Made by a program: the position numbers and the translations under genes. The notes beneath the pieces are model-generated. The model saw only the letters and a program-made list of their open reading frames with translations, searched no databases and was not told the origin of the DNA. From contig NC_049987.1 in assembly GCF_000003815.2 (NCBI RefSeq), forward strand, positions 12,112,778-12,176,777: a DNA stretch of 64,000 nt, given 5' to 3'. The DNA comes from Branchiostoma floridae. Taxonomy: Eukaryota > Chordata > Leptocardii > Amphioxiformes > Branchiostomatidae. Shown here one piece after another: positions 48,901 through 59,405 of the stretch. Numbering within the stretch: the stretch's first letter is position 1; each line of letters starts with the position of its first letter.

Positions 48901-51859
48901 AATCAGTCTTTCTTCATACATACCATAGAGTTTCTTACCTCCTTTGGCTCTTTGAGTGAACAGCTCCGGTAGTATGGCTGTTTTGTGAAAGTGGTCAAGC
49001 TTTGGGATATTCTTCTTCTGCCATTCTGAGTCTACTTTAATTCGTTCGCAGAATAAATTATCCCTGCAAAAGTAGACAACGAAGTCCGCCCAATTTAAGT
49101 TACAGCAATAGACATTCCCTTGCACTTGGTGGTGGTACCTGTGTGACGTCTTGAGTGCTGCATTGCTGTCTACCTTTGTTCTTTGGACTGCCTATTTTAG
49201 CGTGAGTCCTTTCTTTGAATGGGGACACAATGAATACACGAATGCGTTACTGGAAATACATGCAGTAGATGTACACATTTCCCGTTAAAAAGTATAAAAA
49301 CGCACATTTCTAATTTCATGTTCATGGTGAAATTATCCCTTCCGAGCTGTCTTTTTACCAGACAATCCCAGTGCTTAAGTAACGTGTTATCATCAAGTAC
49401 ATTTGGGGGGATCTTGAAAAATATGATGCATGTTGGCACTTTCTCTTCATTGACACACTTGGACTGACGGCTATTGCATCCATATGATTTGCAGTATTTC
49501 CCTGCTGATGTGAATTTCGATCGCGACGCGTTGATCTGAAAAAGAACAGCAAATGCCAAACGTTATACATTTGCAGACACACCCACTCATTACATATTAC
49601 GTTAACCAAAAAAGTCGGCCACAAAGCCGCTGAAACCATGCTAGATTTCTACCCAGAAGGACCCTACATCGATATGTTCACGTTTTTGTGGAGTTTCATC
49701 TGGCAAAAACTGAAATCATAGTCGGAAAAGTGACTCCGCCTTGATCAAAACGAACGCATATACGCGGAAACACGCCCCCCTCCCCAACTCACGTACGCGT
49801 AAACTCCCAAAGGCCGATATGTTGCCATCGACTAATTTACGGTCAAAATCGCCGAAAGTCTTACGAGTTTGGATCTACAAGGATCCAATGATGGTACTTG
49901 TACGCTTTTGTGGGATATTTTTACGGCTTGAGCCAAACTTATCCGAGTAACTACAAGTAAGGCGACGCGCCTATATGCACGTTTTTCTCACGACAAGCAA
50001 GCATAAACCGCCCGTCAAAAATTGTGAAAATGACCAGAAATTTGCAAATTTACAGCACGATATCGAGTCCATAGGTTCACAACAATATTATCTGCTCATG
50101 GCATGCCGATTTACCGGCGGATGTTGCCAAATAAAAGCACAACGAATCTCTGAAGTTGACTCGATCGAGTCGATGCTGGGAGAAGCCATTGTTAGCCACT
50201 GGGCTGCTAAAGGCTGTTACCGTCCGACTGTCAAATCACGCGCGCGCGCGGACAGATTACAGTCTCGCGAGACCTCCCAACGAGATTGGATTGTCGCGTA
50301 TTAGAAGTATGGCACTAACAACAAACAATCCTCATACAAAATATCATTTTATCGCAAAATCAACCATAAAGAAAGGATCTACTGTTTGACTAACGGTATG
50401 TTTAATAAAGGGTCACTGAACTTGCATTTGCCAAGAACTCACCAAGTACAAGGTTGTTTGGTCTTTTCTTGCTGTGGGAGCCAAACAGGAACAGGGAAGA
50501 GTCGTTTTTCTGGGAGAAAAACTCCTGGAACACATAAACACACAAGTCATGTATTTATATATTGTCACTGGCAAACAAAATGAGCTGAACAAATTTTATG
50601 ACAGGCATCACCATCACTGGATTCTTACAGGAGTGACAATATACTTATACAGTGTACTTACTATTGAGGACTGGTCATCAAATGGTCTCATGATGTTTTT
50701 TCTGCAACATTAGAAAACAAAATTGAAAAAAAAAAAGTGTCACAAAAGCCTCAGCATTAAAGAAGAAACTTTTTAAAAAAGACAAAGTTACTTATGACAT
50801 GAGTCAAATGACAATGGACCTACCTTTTGAATGTGATGGCATTTGGTTTCTTCAGTAAATACTGGAAAAAGACAAGAATGGAGATGTTGATAACCATATC
50901 ATAGTTCATTTCATCTGCTCTTTAATGGCTTTTGATGACATGAAGGTTTTGCCTCTTAAATAAGTTGGTTCAACAAAAAATCATCTTAAGAGGAATGGTA
51001 TATTTCATTTCTGGTAATGTAAAGGGTTCAAGGAAATAATTGCAAGTAACGTACCAGTTCCTTGAGCACCTGAGTGATAGTCTCACTGGTGTGTCCCCCC
51101 TTAATGAACATCGCCACCTTGTCATTCTCCTCCAACTTTGGCGCTCTCACCTCCAGCCCTCGCTTAGCTGCCTGGGTTTTCGGTTTTCTGCAGTACAAAA
51201 GGATTCATCATTATACATTGCAAAGGTTACCTTCACATTTTCTTGTGGACAAAAGCGCCTGGTGACCTAAATAACGGTGACATAAAATAACAACACTACT
51301 CCCTGGAATTGCCATTTATATCATTAGCATTCAGACAGGACAATGTTTGGAAATCCTTCTAACGTTATACCTTGAAATCTTCCAAAATGTATTGTAGACT
51401 TGTGCTTGTATGAAATAGATCTGGAAGATAATAACACATCTGGTGTATTATTTGCAGCCAGTGCGTTACATCACCAAGAAATCTGGAAAATCTCTTCTTC
51501 ACTGTGACACTAGTAACATTATGAATTGGATAGTCTTGTGCACTGTGCAGGATGACAAATGTTTCTTATTGTTTCGGGTTGTTGTGTATGTTCGTTGTTG
51601 TCAGACTTGGTGTTTATCATAATTTAAAGAGCACGTGTGGAAAAATTATAAGAGGGGAGGGGGGCACGCGTTAGACAGCCTGAAAAGAAGTAACACGCCG
51701 TTATCCTTTGACCCTATTCCAAAATAACTTTCTGGAAAGATCCTTTGCTGATCTAAATTATCTAGCTTTCATGTACATCCACATAAGTATCTGAACTTGT
51801 TAGAAACTACAAGGATTTTAAACAAGTACTTACACGATTCTTTGCATGACGGTCGCCAT
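45976..51859 (-). CDS. RPF2: RPF2 ribosome production factor 2 homologue (Brix domain), complete
   Basis: Nine exons in phase (minus): 51859-51834, 51187-51055, 50861-50824, 50701-50662, 50524-50443, 47523-47347, 47208-47106, 46691-46547, 46167-45976; 311 aa (human 306). RPF2 works with RRS1 to bring the 5S RNP into pre-60S ribosomes in the nucleolus. The Brix domain shows KPKTQAAKRGLE, IKGG, NIMRPFDDQSS, SLFLFGSHSKKRPNNLVLGR, YDHHVLDMVELG, GTKPCLVFEG, DFFRG and SYKVLLKKSGSRTPRVEL, all in human order. The lysine-rich tail includes GRVHMERQDFSKLQTRKMKG, nearly as in human. Intron 5 (47524-50442) is enlarged by a 2.65-kb transposon; another intron holds a 98-bp MITE. The start is the first Met upstream of the conserved KPKT block. 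Confidence 0.95.
46951..47048. mobile_element. 98-bp MITE in RPF2 intron 7, intact target duplication
   Basis: Ends are TAGCCTG and CAGGCTA, and CCTGCAGTAG is duplicated at 46941-46950 and 47049-47058. The interior (ccccctccctgggcggcggcaattgtagggccagc) recurs in opposite orientation at 52543-52643. Confidence 0.75.
48703..49190 (-). pseudogene. YqaJ-type recombinase/exonuclease domain fragment
   Basis: The minus frame reads LKTSHRYHHQVQGN, then WADFVVYF, LFCERIKVDSEW, IPKLDHFHKTAILPEL. The order Y-x-x-QVQG, DFVV, ERI-x-x-D-x-x-W, L-x-x-F, LPEL is the C-terminal half of YqaJ-like nuclease domains found in many animal transposon-linked proteins. The nuclease's upstream catalytic acids are absent, so it is a remnant. 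The frame continues past the domain to 48703 and is open. Confidence 0.65.
49330..49535 (-). pseudogene. THAP-type zinc finger exon fragment
   Basis: After an acceptor at 49535 the minus frame reads GKYCKSYGCNSRQSKC, then IIFFKIP, LKHWDCLVKRQLGRDNFT. This fits the THAP start: C-x4-C, a phenylalanine-rich strand with FxxxP, then a W followed by a helix with R/K. The final C-x2-H is not obvious. THAP domains serve as DNA-binding heads of P-like and Kolobok-like transposases. Confidence 0.55.
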
Positions 51860-52135
51860 TTTCTGCAGACACAAAATAGCGCCTCTAAGCGGTCAATGAA
51901 ATTAATGCAGGCTTTAGTTGGTTGCTAATCGGAAACGGTTGTATCTAGGAAATATACGTCAAATGCAATTGTTTTTATTACATTTCTATCTTACGCCAAA
52001 CATACAAGGAGTAATATAATGGAATTTAACCCGTTAAACCCGTGGAAGTGGCATTTCCAGTCTTGAACAGTGCTTTTACCTCTTTATGTGATACTACCAT
52101 GACAGATAGGTGGCGCTTTTGACCTACTGCTGAAC

Positions 52136-52205
52136 GCGTCATGCAAGTGCATGCAGTGATGCTGCTGTTTGCGTCATGCAAGTGCATGCAGTGATGCTGC
52201 TGTTT
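52136..52205. repeat. Exact 35-bp tandem duplication
   Basis: 52136-52170 and 52171-52205 are identical, starting gcgtcatgcaagtgcatgca. It lies upstream of the RPF2 start, between RPF2 and the NJMU-R1 3' end. Confidence 0.9.
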
Positions 52206-52426
52206 AATAGGCGGTTTCTTACTAGCGGCTCATATGTTGTTAAAATAAGGAAAGTTGCTAACGCTGTTTTTTTCTAACACCTATAATTGTGAATAAGAGA
52301 CTGGTAAGATAAATCAGTAAATATCGGATTTTTATCCCATTGTAGAGACTGAATCGCCTTCAAATAAATCAATGTTGTCTTATTAATACACAATTGTTGT
52401 ATATATGAAGTACCAGTTGCATCAAA

Positions 52427-53072
52427 TTTATTTGATTGTAGTATTTTTTACACCAGATCAAATACAAATGTACAACAAAACACTGTAGCAATACACATCA
52501 TGAAAGGAAAACCCCAGTGATACAGAGTACAGGTAAAAAAAACTAGCCCCTAAAATCGCGCCCTTAACGGCCGGCCCTACAATTGCCCTCGGGGAGGGGG
52601 TAATTAACTCCTGCCAGCAATAGCTTGTGTAAACACAGGCTAAAAAAAAAATAACAATTTTTTTTACATTCAACTAAACTTCTGTGATCTACTATACATT
52701 AAGAAACAAAACATGTCAAAATTCCACTTCAGGTGTTTATATTGGGTACAAATATGTACACAGTTGTTTCAGAAAATTCTAATTACATTGTATCTACGAA
52801 AATGTTAACCCTTTGATGCTGTCAGTGACATATACCCCATATCTGTAAAGGCACTGTTAAATTACAGTGATGGTCACATGAACAAGTTAAAGGCACATGA
52901 CAAGACCATCATTTCTGTATTACCTTGTACTACCTTCCCTCTTCATAAATATTCCAATAACTTTTATAAAACTGATTGCTAATTGCACTTGGACGTTTAA
53001 ACACACTATTGTACTAAAGTAAGACACTCATTCCCCTTGTCGTGTATCACAGCTAGTACTTATGATTGTACA
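52427..53072 (-). terminator. NJMU-R1 3' untranslated region
   Basis: Minus-strand AATAAA at 52432-52427 follows the stop by about 640 bases. The region includes the inverted copy of the small MITE (52543-52643). Confidence 0.5.
52543..52643. mobile_element. Second copy of the ~98-bp MITE, opposite orientation
   Basis: tagcccctaaaatcgcgccc at the left and gtgtaaacacaggcta at the right mirror the copy at 46951-47048, with diverged centre. Both flanks are A-rich, so the target duplication cannot be judged. Confidence 0.65.
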
Positions 53073-53736
53073 TCACTTCAGGTGATCTTGTAACACTTTG
53101 AGCACATCTTGTGAGTCGAGACTGGCAAGACCGGGGTCATTCATGACGGCTGGCGACTGTAGCAAGTTGTGTCCACAGTTCTGAGTAAAGATTAGGCAAC
53201 GGTAGAGAGCGTAGTGGTCCGTTTCTGCCTGTAGGATCAGGCGCTTGAAGGCGTTCATATCCTGAATCACCTGCAGTTTGAAGTTGTCCAACATCTGTCT
53301 GACCTGGAATGCACTCACACTGCTGGCACTCAGAACCTTCTCTCCCCAGTTCTTACAAAACCTACTGACAGTCTCACAGCTGAACTTGTGTTCTTCTCCT
53401 TCTAAAGACAACACAACAGCGTTTTGCTCCTGGCTAATGGAATGGACCATGCTGTTGTCAACCTCGATCAGGGGTTGGTCGCTAGGTGGGGCAGGTTGGT
53501 CGTCAGGTGTGGTGCTAAGGAGGCTCTTAAGGCTGCAAGCGGTGACAAACTTCTCCGTGTCCTCCTTCAGCTGGTCATCTTGATTTGGTCCTTGGAAGGT
53601 CAGCTGGCAGCCTGGAAGATAAACATGGAATTAAGAGAGAGAAGTTGTAAGACAAATGTAAATATATGAATCAGTAATTTATCCAATGAGCTTTGCATTT
53701 GCCCAATTATATGAATCAATGAAACAGGTACATCAA

Positions 53737-53783
<47 letters not shown>

Positions 53784-56286
53784 TATGATAGGAATATTTT
53801 CTCAAAATGATAGCAAGTCAGTCTTTGATCTGTGTCATGAAACACCTTTTCATCCCACCCTACTGATCACATCTACTGATCCAACCATTGCTAACAACCT
53901 TTAATTATGGGTACACCACAACAGTTTTAACTGCTTAGAATTGCTTGGTGAATTAAGGCTTAACAAGCTTTTGCCCATCTGCTGATCCAGCTATTGTCTA
54001 TTTAAGATCTTTCATCGCGGGTACACCACAACAGTTCTAACTGTGTAAGGCTCACCTCACCATACAATCTAACATTGTAGAACAGCTTTTCCCAACCCTA
54101 CCACCCACCTGTGAGCCCAACATGCAGCAGGATGGAGACATCCTCCTGGAACCTGGCGGGGCACCTGGTGGTGTAGCCGGTCACCTCGTCAAACCACCTG
54201 GCCAGCTGCACCCGCAGCTCCTCCAGCTGTGACATCCAGGCGTCCAACAGGCTCAGCAGGCTGTGGAGAGGGACAGTAAATCATGTGTGAGATTATTGTA
54301 TTTCTAACACTGTAGAGACCATATATAAATTGTGTATCATTGTTTTTTTTAAAATTGCAATCGGTTGGTAGAATCCCATTCCTGGCTGTTTGATAGCCGC
54401 ATCTGCAAATGGGATCGTCCGTTTACAGGTGCGACGTTCGAATTGTTCGAACGTTTTCAATAAACTTCAGGAGTTGAAATTGTCCAGGTGTGTTTTCTTG
54501 TTGTCCGTCTGTACTCCTTACATTACTCCTTCCGTGAGGGACTCTTGTCCCAAAGAACTAGGGAAGAACATCTACCCCTCTTACACATGGACTGTCAGGA
54601 AGGGTGCATTTCTGACATAAAATTTCATTTAGATTCCATTGTTCTGAGAAGTTTAAAGCTTTCTGGACTCCTAAAGCTTTGTCAACGTGAAAAGTGGTGG
54701 AGATAAGGAATCCAGGCACCTGAAGCTGAACTTGTCCAGTTCTGATCTGAAGAGGTCGAGAGGTGATGAGACAGGGTCCACCAGACATACGATGTACCGG
54801 TCCATGCACACACTGGCCAGGGTGGGGGATGTACTCAGCTCTGCTATTTCCTGCATCATAATGGTGATAATACAATAATTGATCAGTATATAGAAAATCA
54901 AGAAACACAGCAAGGTGAGGAGATGCACTAGGCTATCACCTGCATCACTAACATCAAATTGGTCTCAACCTCTTAGTCTTACCCAATGAACTCTGACCTG
55001 TCTCACCTGGCTGCTTCAGCTTGTAGCTTGACGTGCCAGGCCAGCTAGACAGGCCAGCTAGACAGGCCTGGTAGACAGCTCAGCATTTTCCTCAAACCAG
55101 TACTCTGACCCCAGTAGCCACGATTTCTAACCTTTAACTGTGACCTTTTCCACCTCTTACCTGTACCTCCTCCGCCGGGTGCTGTACTAGAAGTCTGTAG
55201 TAACAGACGGACCCTCCCTCCCCAGCCCGAGCTCTAACCTTTAATCTCTAACCTTTCCCCTCTCACCTGTACCTCCTCCCCCGGCTGCTGCAGGAGTCTG
55301 TATTAACAGGCTGACCCCCCTCCCCCAGCCCGAGCTCTAACCTTTAACCTTTCCCCCTCTCACCTGTACCTCCTCCCCTGGCTGCTGCAGGAGTCTGTAG
55401 TAGCAGGCTGACCCTCCCTCCCCAGCCCGAGCTCTAACCTTTAACCTCTGACCTTTCCCTCACTCACCTGTACCTCCTCCCCCGGCTGCTGCAGGAGTCT
55501 GTAGTAGCAGGCTGACCCTCCCTCCCCCAGCCCGATGTCCAGGTTTGTCACACTCCCACTGCTGGCGTGCATCAGGCCCCTGCTGAGGCGCTTCACCATG
55601 CTGGCCCTCAGCTCCACCTCGTTCTCAGCCTTCATGTTGGTGGCCACCACGGACAGGCTGAAGTTGTCCCCGTTGGGGTCAGGCTCCGGCGGGTCGGCTG
55701 GGTCGGGGTCGGCAGAAGCCTCATTAGAGGATTGTTCCTGGGAATGTCTTCTGTGAATAAGGTTTGGAAAAATAAATGAATGAAAACATTAGTACATTGT
55801 ACAAAGAAATGCATAACGTTATAGACTTGATTCTTGCAAATTAATAACATTTCATTTTTCTGGGTATAACGTCACATCTTCTACATTCCAACCAGTAATT
55901 GATTAAGTATGAATTATTTATCATATGATAACACATTGTATCACAAGCTTTTGTGAAGTGCGTGAGGTGAAAAGTGACCCAGCCCACTTTTTATTGATTC
56001 CATATTGATGATGAGCCTGTAAAAGATTAATAGACACTCTGATTAATTGCTGTCTGATTTCTTGATGAAAAGGATAGGCTCAAGTTTCTTCTTCATGCAT
56101 GACACTTCATTCTACAATAAGTACAGATATATAATCCAACACATCAACGTTAATGACTCACACACACACAGACAGTCAGTATGGACCCCAAGAGTTCCCC
56201 TGCCACCTGTATCTATGCCTGACATACCTGTTGACGTGGCAGGTGTATAAGGCATACAGATGATCCTTCTCTACATCTTCACTCAT
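53073..56286 (-). CDS. C17orf75: NJMU-R1 / C17orf75 homologue, WDR11-complex subunit, complete
   Basis: Five exons in phase (minus): 56286-56228, 55750-55468, 54850-54720, 54260-54109, 53611-53073; 387 aa (human about 396). Shared landmarks with human C17orf75 are DHLYALYT near the start, GDNFSLS (about 47-53), a variable stretch then TN, VKRLSRG (72-78), ACYYRLLQ (about 101-108), YIVCLVDP, LELD-type SELDKF, a CPARFQE segment, and near the end RFCKNW, LDNFKLQVIQD, KRLILQAETDHYAL and FTQNCG. The human protein associates with FAM91A1 and WDR11 in a complex that helps golgin-captured endosomal vesicles reach the trans-Golgi. No catalytic motif or membrane helix is seen. The intron after exon 2 carries tandem copies of that exon's end. 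Confidence 0.9.
53740..53781. repeat. (TA)n microsatellite
   Basis: About 41 bases of pure alternating TA just upstream (on the minus strand) of the last NJMU-R1 exon. Confidence 0.9.
55012..55085. repeat. Short direct repeats (ggccagctagaca)
   Basis: ggccagctagaca occurs twice in tandem, next to partial copies (caggcctggtagaca). In NJMU-R1 intron 2, adjacent to the larger array. Confidence 0.6.
55151..55540. repeat. Four-unit tandem array carrying the NJMU-R1 exon 2 end and donor
   Basis: The words ctgtacctcc, ggctgctgcaggagtctgta, caggctgaccctccctcc and cagcccgagctctaaccttt recur with anchors at 55161, 55267, 55364 and 55468 (spacings 106, 97, 104). On the minus strand every unit holds about 60 bases of the exon end plus an intact donor (gtacag|gtgag or gtaag). 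The 55468 unit is the one whose frame joins to the next exon. Confidence 0.85.
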
Positions 56287-56760
56287 CCTGGAGCTTCTAC
56301 TCTCCTGTAGCCCTCTGTTTCAACTCCGATTCCTTCAAGTTTACCCGTAAATCTAGCTCTAATTTGTCGGGAAAATTTGGACGAAACTTGACCAGTAAGT
56401 TCCAGGTTGAACTTTCACCTGTGACCTATAGGTCGAATTCCTCCTACGCATGCGCCGTTACGTGTGATCATAATATCGAGCCGAAATTTCCCCAGGCTTT
56501 GTTTGGGCCTGAATTTCTCGATTTATGCAGAAAAATATCAGATTGTGCGCCTGTGGGACTCCGGTCCTGTTTCTCCAACAGTTGTTCCCGATTCAAAGCC
56601 CAGCGGGAGCCGGAGTCGTGACAGGACGTGCACAAGGCGTGGGCGAGCGCGGAGCGAATATCATTTTTGCCGGTGGAGGTTTTTGAACCAGCGTTGATGG
56701 CCGAGGCTGCGGGTTGTGGGCTCCCCGTACTGTCGGGCTGAACACCGCCGTCCTGCAGAC
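56287..56760. promoter_or_regulatory. Bidirectional promoter interval, NJMU-R1 (-) and unidentified gene (+)
   Basis: The two start codons are 475 bases apart, head to head. The interval is CpG-richer than its surroundings and holds an NRF1-like cgcatgcgc at 56447-56455. No TATA box is evident. Shared use is inferred from layout. Confidence 0.45.
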
Positions 56761-56876
56761 ATGCACGCCCGGCTGGAGCACGCCCCCGTGGCCCGCAGCG
56801 ACTCCACCATCCACACGCTGTCCTGGAACGGCATCATCCCGGCCAGTGAGCGGGAGAAGTCCGTGGCGCGCCGGAG
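56761..56876 (+). CDS. Probable first coding exon of an unidentified gene
   Basis: An ATG in a GC-rich context opens a 38-codon frame, MHARLEHAPVARSDSTIHTL..., ending EREKSVARR before a consensus donor (ccggag|gtgagt, 56876/56877) in phase 2. Codon use is strongly G/C-ending like the other real exons here. I do not recognise the protein and found no second exon in the remaining 7.1 kb, so the rest would lie beyond the window behind a long intron. It could also be a non-coding first exon with a chance frame. Confidence 0.5.
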
Positions 56877-59405
56877 GTGAGTGCTCTGCTCTATCCGGTC
56901 TCTGGTCCCAGCTGGGCTGTCATACTCACAGCGACATATGCGGACAACTAGACGTGAAAATTTATTCTACGTACTCCGTATTATATCTAGATCATAACTG
57001 CCCAGTCTTAAGTGAGTCAGTTTTATCCAAAACCCTCCCTGATTAAATAACACAAGTCGTAACGTTAACCGTATTTGGCCAGGCAGAAGACTGAAGGATG
57101 TTGTTTTTATTGACGTCGTCGTCTGCAGAACAAATAAGAAAATGGCCGACCTTCTCAATTATTTCCGTACAAGCCCAGGACGACATTAGCACACAGAGTG
57201 GGTGTGCTGCCTTGTCCTACATGCCTGACTGTAACACACCGGGAGGTGATCACATCAGCATCGATCCGAACCGTCCGGAGACGGGCAGAAATGTGGGGGA
57301 AATTGCTCTTGACCCTGGATAACACTGGCTATGAATTTTAAGTGGTATACTATACTAGCTATACTGATATTAAGTTATGTTGTGCCTCTGCGCCTTGCTA
57401 CCATTCTGTACCGAGCACCAGTGTGTAACGAACCCCAGCATATCTATTGTGTCTTACAATTTCTGCTTATTGTGTCTTGCAACTTCTACTTCAACAGCAT
57501 TATGATTTATATACTGATCCTGCATGGTACCATAGGAAAGAACATAGATATGAAAAGGGCAAAGAGACAAGCCATGCCCCCTGCAAGCTATTATATTAAA
57601 CATTGTGACTGAGGTCCACTGAAAATCACATTGTACTGGTGGCCAACTTGGTACAGCAGGACAAAATCACAGGGCTATTGTGTAACATGTAAGGTGATCT
57701 CTACTCCTGGGAATATGTTGTGTTCCCTTAAGGGGTTATTTGCATGTCTGAGGCTGGACCTACAGGAGCTGTGGGGAAAAGTCACCACTGGCACTGAGCA
57801 TCACCCCAAACATCCATTTTCAAGTATTCAAAACTCTACTCTACTCTTAAATGTTCATCACCCTTGCAATTCCTATGATGATGTTCTTGTCAATGACCTG
57901 TGACAAGAATGTATCAGCCATGGACTGTTGGTAGAAATATAGTTATAACTTAGAAAATAGTCAGAAATAAAAGTAAGAAAGGCATCACCTATTAGTTACA
58001 CTAGCCTAATCTTGGAATTTTGGTATGAAAGCCCTTATGTAAACAAAACAAATGACCATTATATATGACACAAGTTAACACCCTTCTATTCTTCATTCTT
58101 TCTTAGACTCCCAATCTTACAATGAGATAATCACATATCCTGAGGGACTACAGTAAAGTGAAATCCTTTCTTCAGACCCAAACACCTTACTTCAGTTTCA
58201 AGTGTATTTTTGTTTTGACTAGATTTTGTCATGCAACAAAGCTTAGTTCAGTTGCTGGTAAAATGTTTCTACCCCCCTTAAACGGTTTATGTGGGAACTT
58301 CATGTAAACGTCACGCACATCAATGTTATGTCAACACCAGGCTGGTGGTGTATAGAGGAAGTTTCCCCTCTATGTTTTGAAAACAGTGTTGACAAAACTG
58401 AGATGATTGATTACCTGAGGTCTTTCATCCTTATTACAGGGATCAAATTGCTTGTGAATTTGTGATATTTTGAGCAACAATACCCTACTTGATACAATTG
58501 GTCACATGCATATTATACTGTTCTGTGTGTGATAATCCATGTTGTCTGGGCTGCAACTTTGTATGTTTATGATACATGCAGAAAAGCTCAACCTAGACTG
58601 AGTGAGTGAGACTGAAAGATGTTGACATTTTTTGCTGTTACAAAGAGGTCCTTTTATCAAGAGGACAAGACAGCTGACATTTCAGAAGACGTCATGTGTG
58701 AGTGACTTGAGTGATGGAGAGTGGGATCCTGACCCCTGAGCTGCTTTAGAAGCCATGTCTTTAAGAGTATGACGCAGAGCTGCTGACGTAAGCTGGGACA
58801 AGTTTATCTTAGCTCCGGCACATTTTAACTTGAATGGGCGCCGAGCTCAAGGGAGCAATCTTAAAGGCACCTTAAGAGCTACATGAACGTAGACATGACG
58901 TTGAACATATACTAGTATAACTAGCACACTTTATGGTTCAGCCTGTGGCAAGACAAATGTAAATGTGTATACCATTTGGAATACTCAAGTATATAAAGTG
59001 TTTGATGACGTCTGCCTTACCCAAAAGGACCTTGGTGTTCAGATGTAGGGCGGGCAGAAGTTCAAGAATATATGGGCCAGATAATGCCCAGATTGGTTTT
59101 ATTGTACAATGTACTCCCAATAGAGCCATGTTTGATTCTATTATTTTCCAGGTTTTATCTTTCAAGTGATTTGCAAGGCATATGTATGGTATTTGCATAT
59201 CTTTATGGCTTCATAGTTGAACTGACAGTGAAACAACATAAAGTGGAGTGAAAGAATAAGATATTTAACCTTTACTCACTGCCTTACGCTGAAACCAACA
59301 AATCTTGCGCCACATGTAGGGAGATGGCTACTACACATAATTGACATGCTGTTTGATTATCAGCAGCCATATTGATAATCTGTGGGAGGAAGTTGAGCAC
59401 CTTAA
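56877..59405. other. Likely first intron of the unidentified gene, no feature recognised
   Basis: No frame with conserved motifs or paired splice sites was found. A frame at 57098-57322 is open for 74 codons but has no recognisable similarity. Confidence 0.4.

Larger units (their letters stand above)
47650..50302. mobile_element. 2.65-kb DNA transposon with 836-bp terminal inverted repeats, THAP and YqaJ remnants
   Basis: Bases 47650-48485 and 49467-50302 are near-identical inverted repeats of equal length, beginning AATACGCGACAATCC and containing (CG)n runs and gactcgatcgagtc. The unique centre is 981 bp. On the minus strand a THAP-like exon starts inside the right repeat, after an acceptor at 49535, and a YqaJ-domain fragment follows at 49190-48703. 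Thus only the start and the end of a parent gene are kept. Target duplication is unclear: TA or longer AATA-type edges are ambiguous. It sits in RPF2 intron 5 with no effect on exons. Confidence 0.85.

Noticed and set aside
53740-53781. (TA)n tract as a regulatory or replication element
   Set aside because: Simple microsatellite in an intron with nothing else to support a function.
57098-57322. 74-codon open frame after the unidentified first exon (STQSGCAALSYMPDC...)
   Set aside because: No recognisable motif, no convincing acceptor/donor pair in phase with the donor at 56876, and a different frame over the same bases also starts with a plausible Met.
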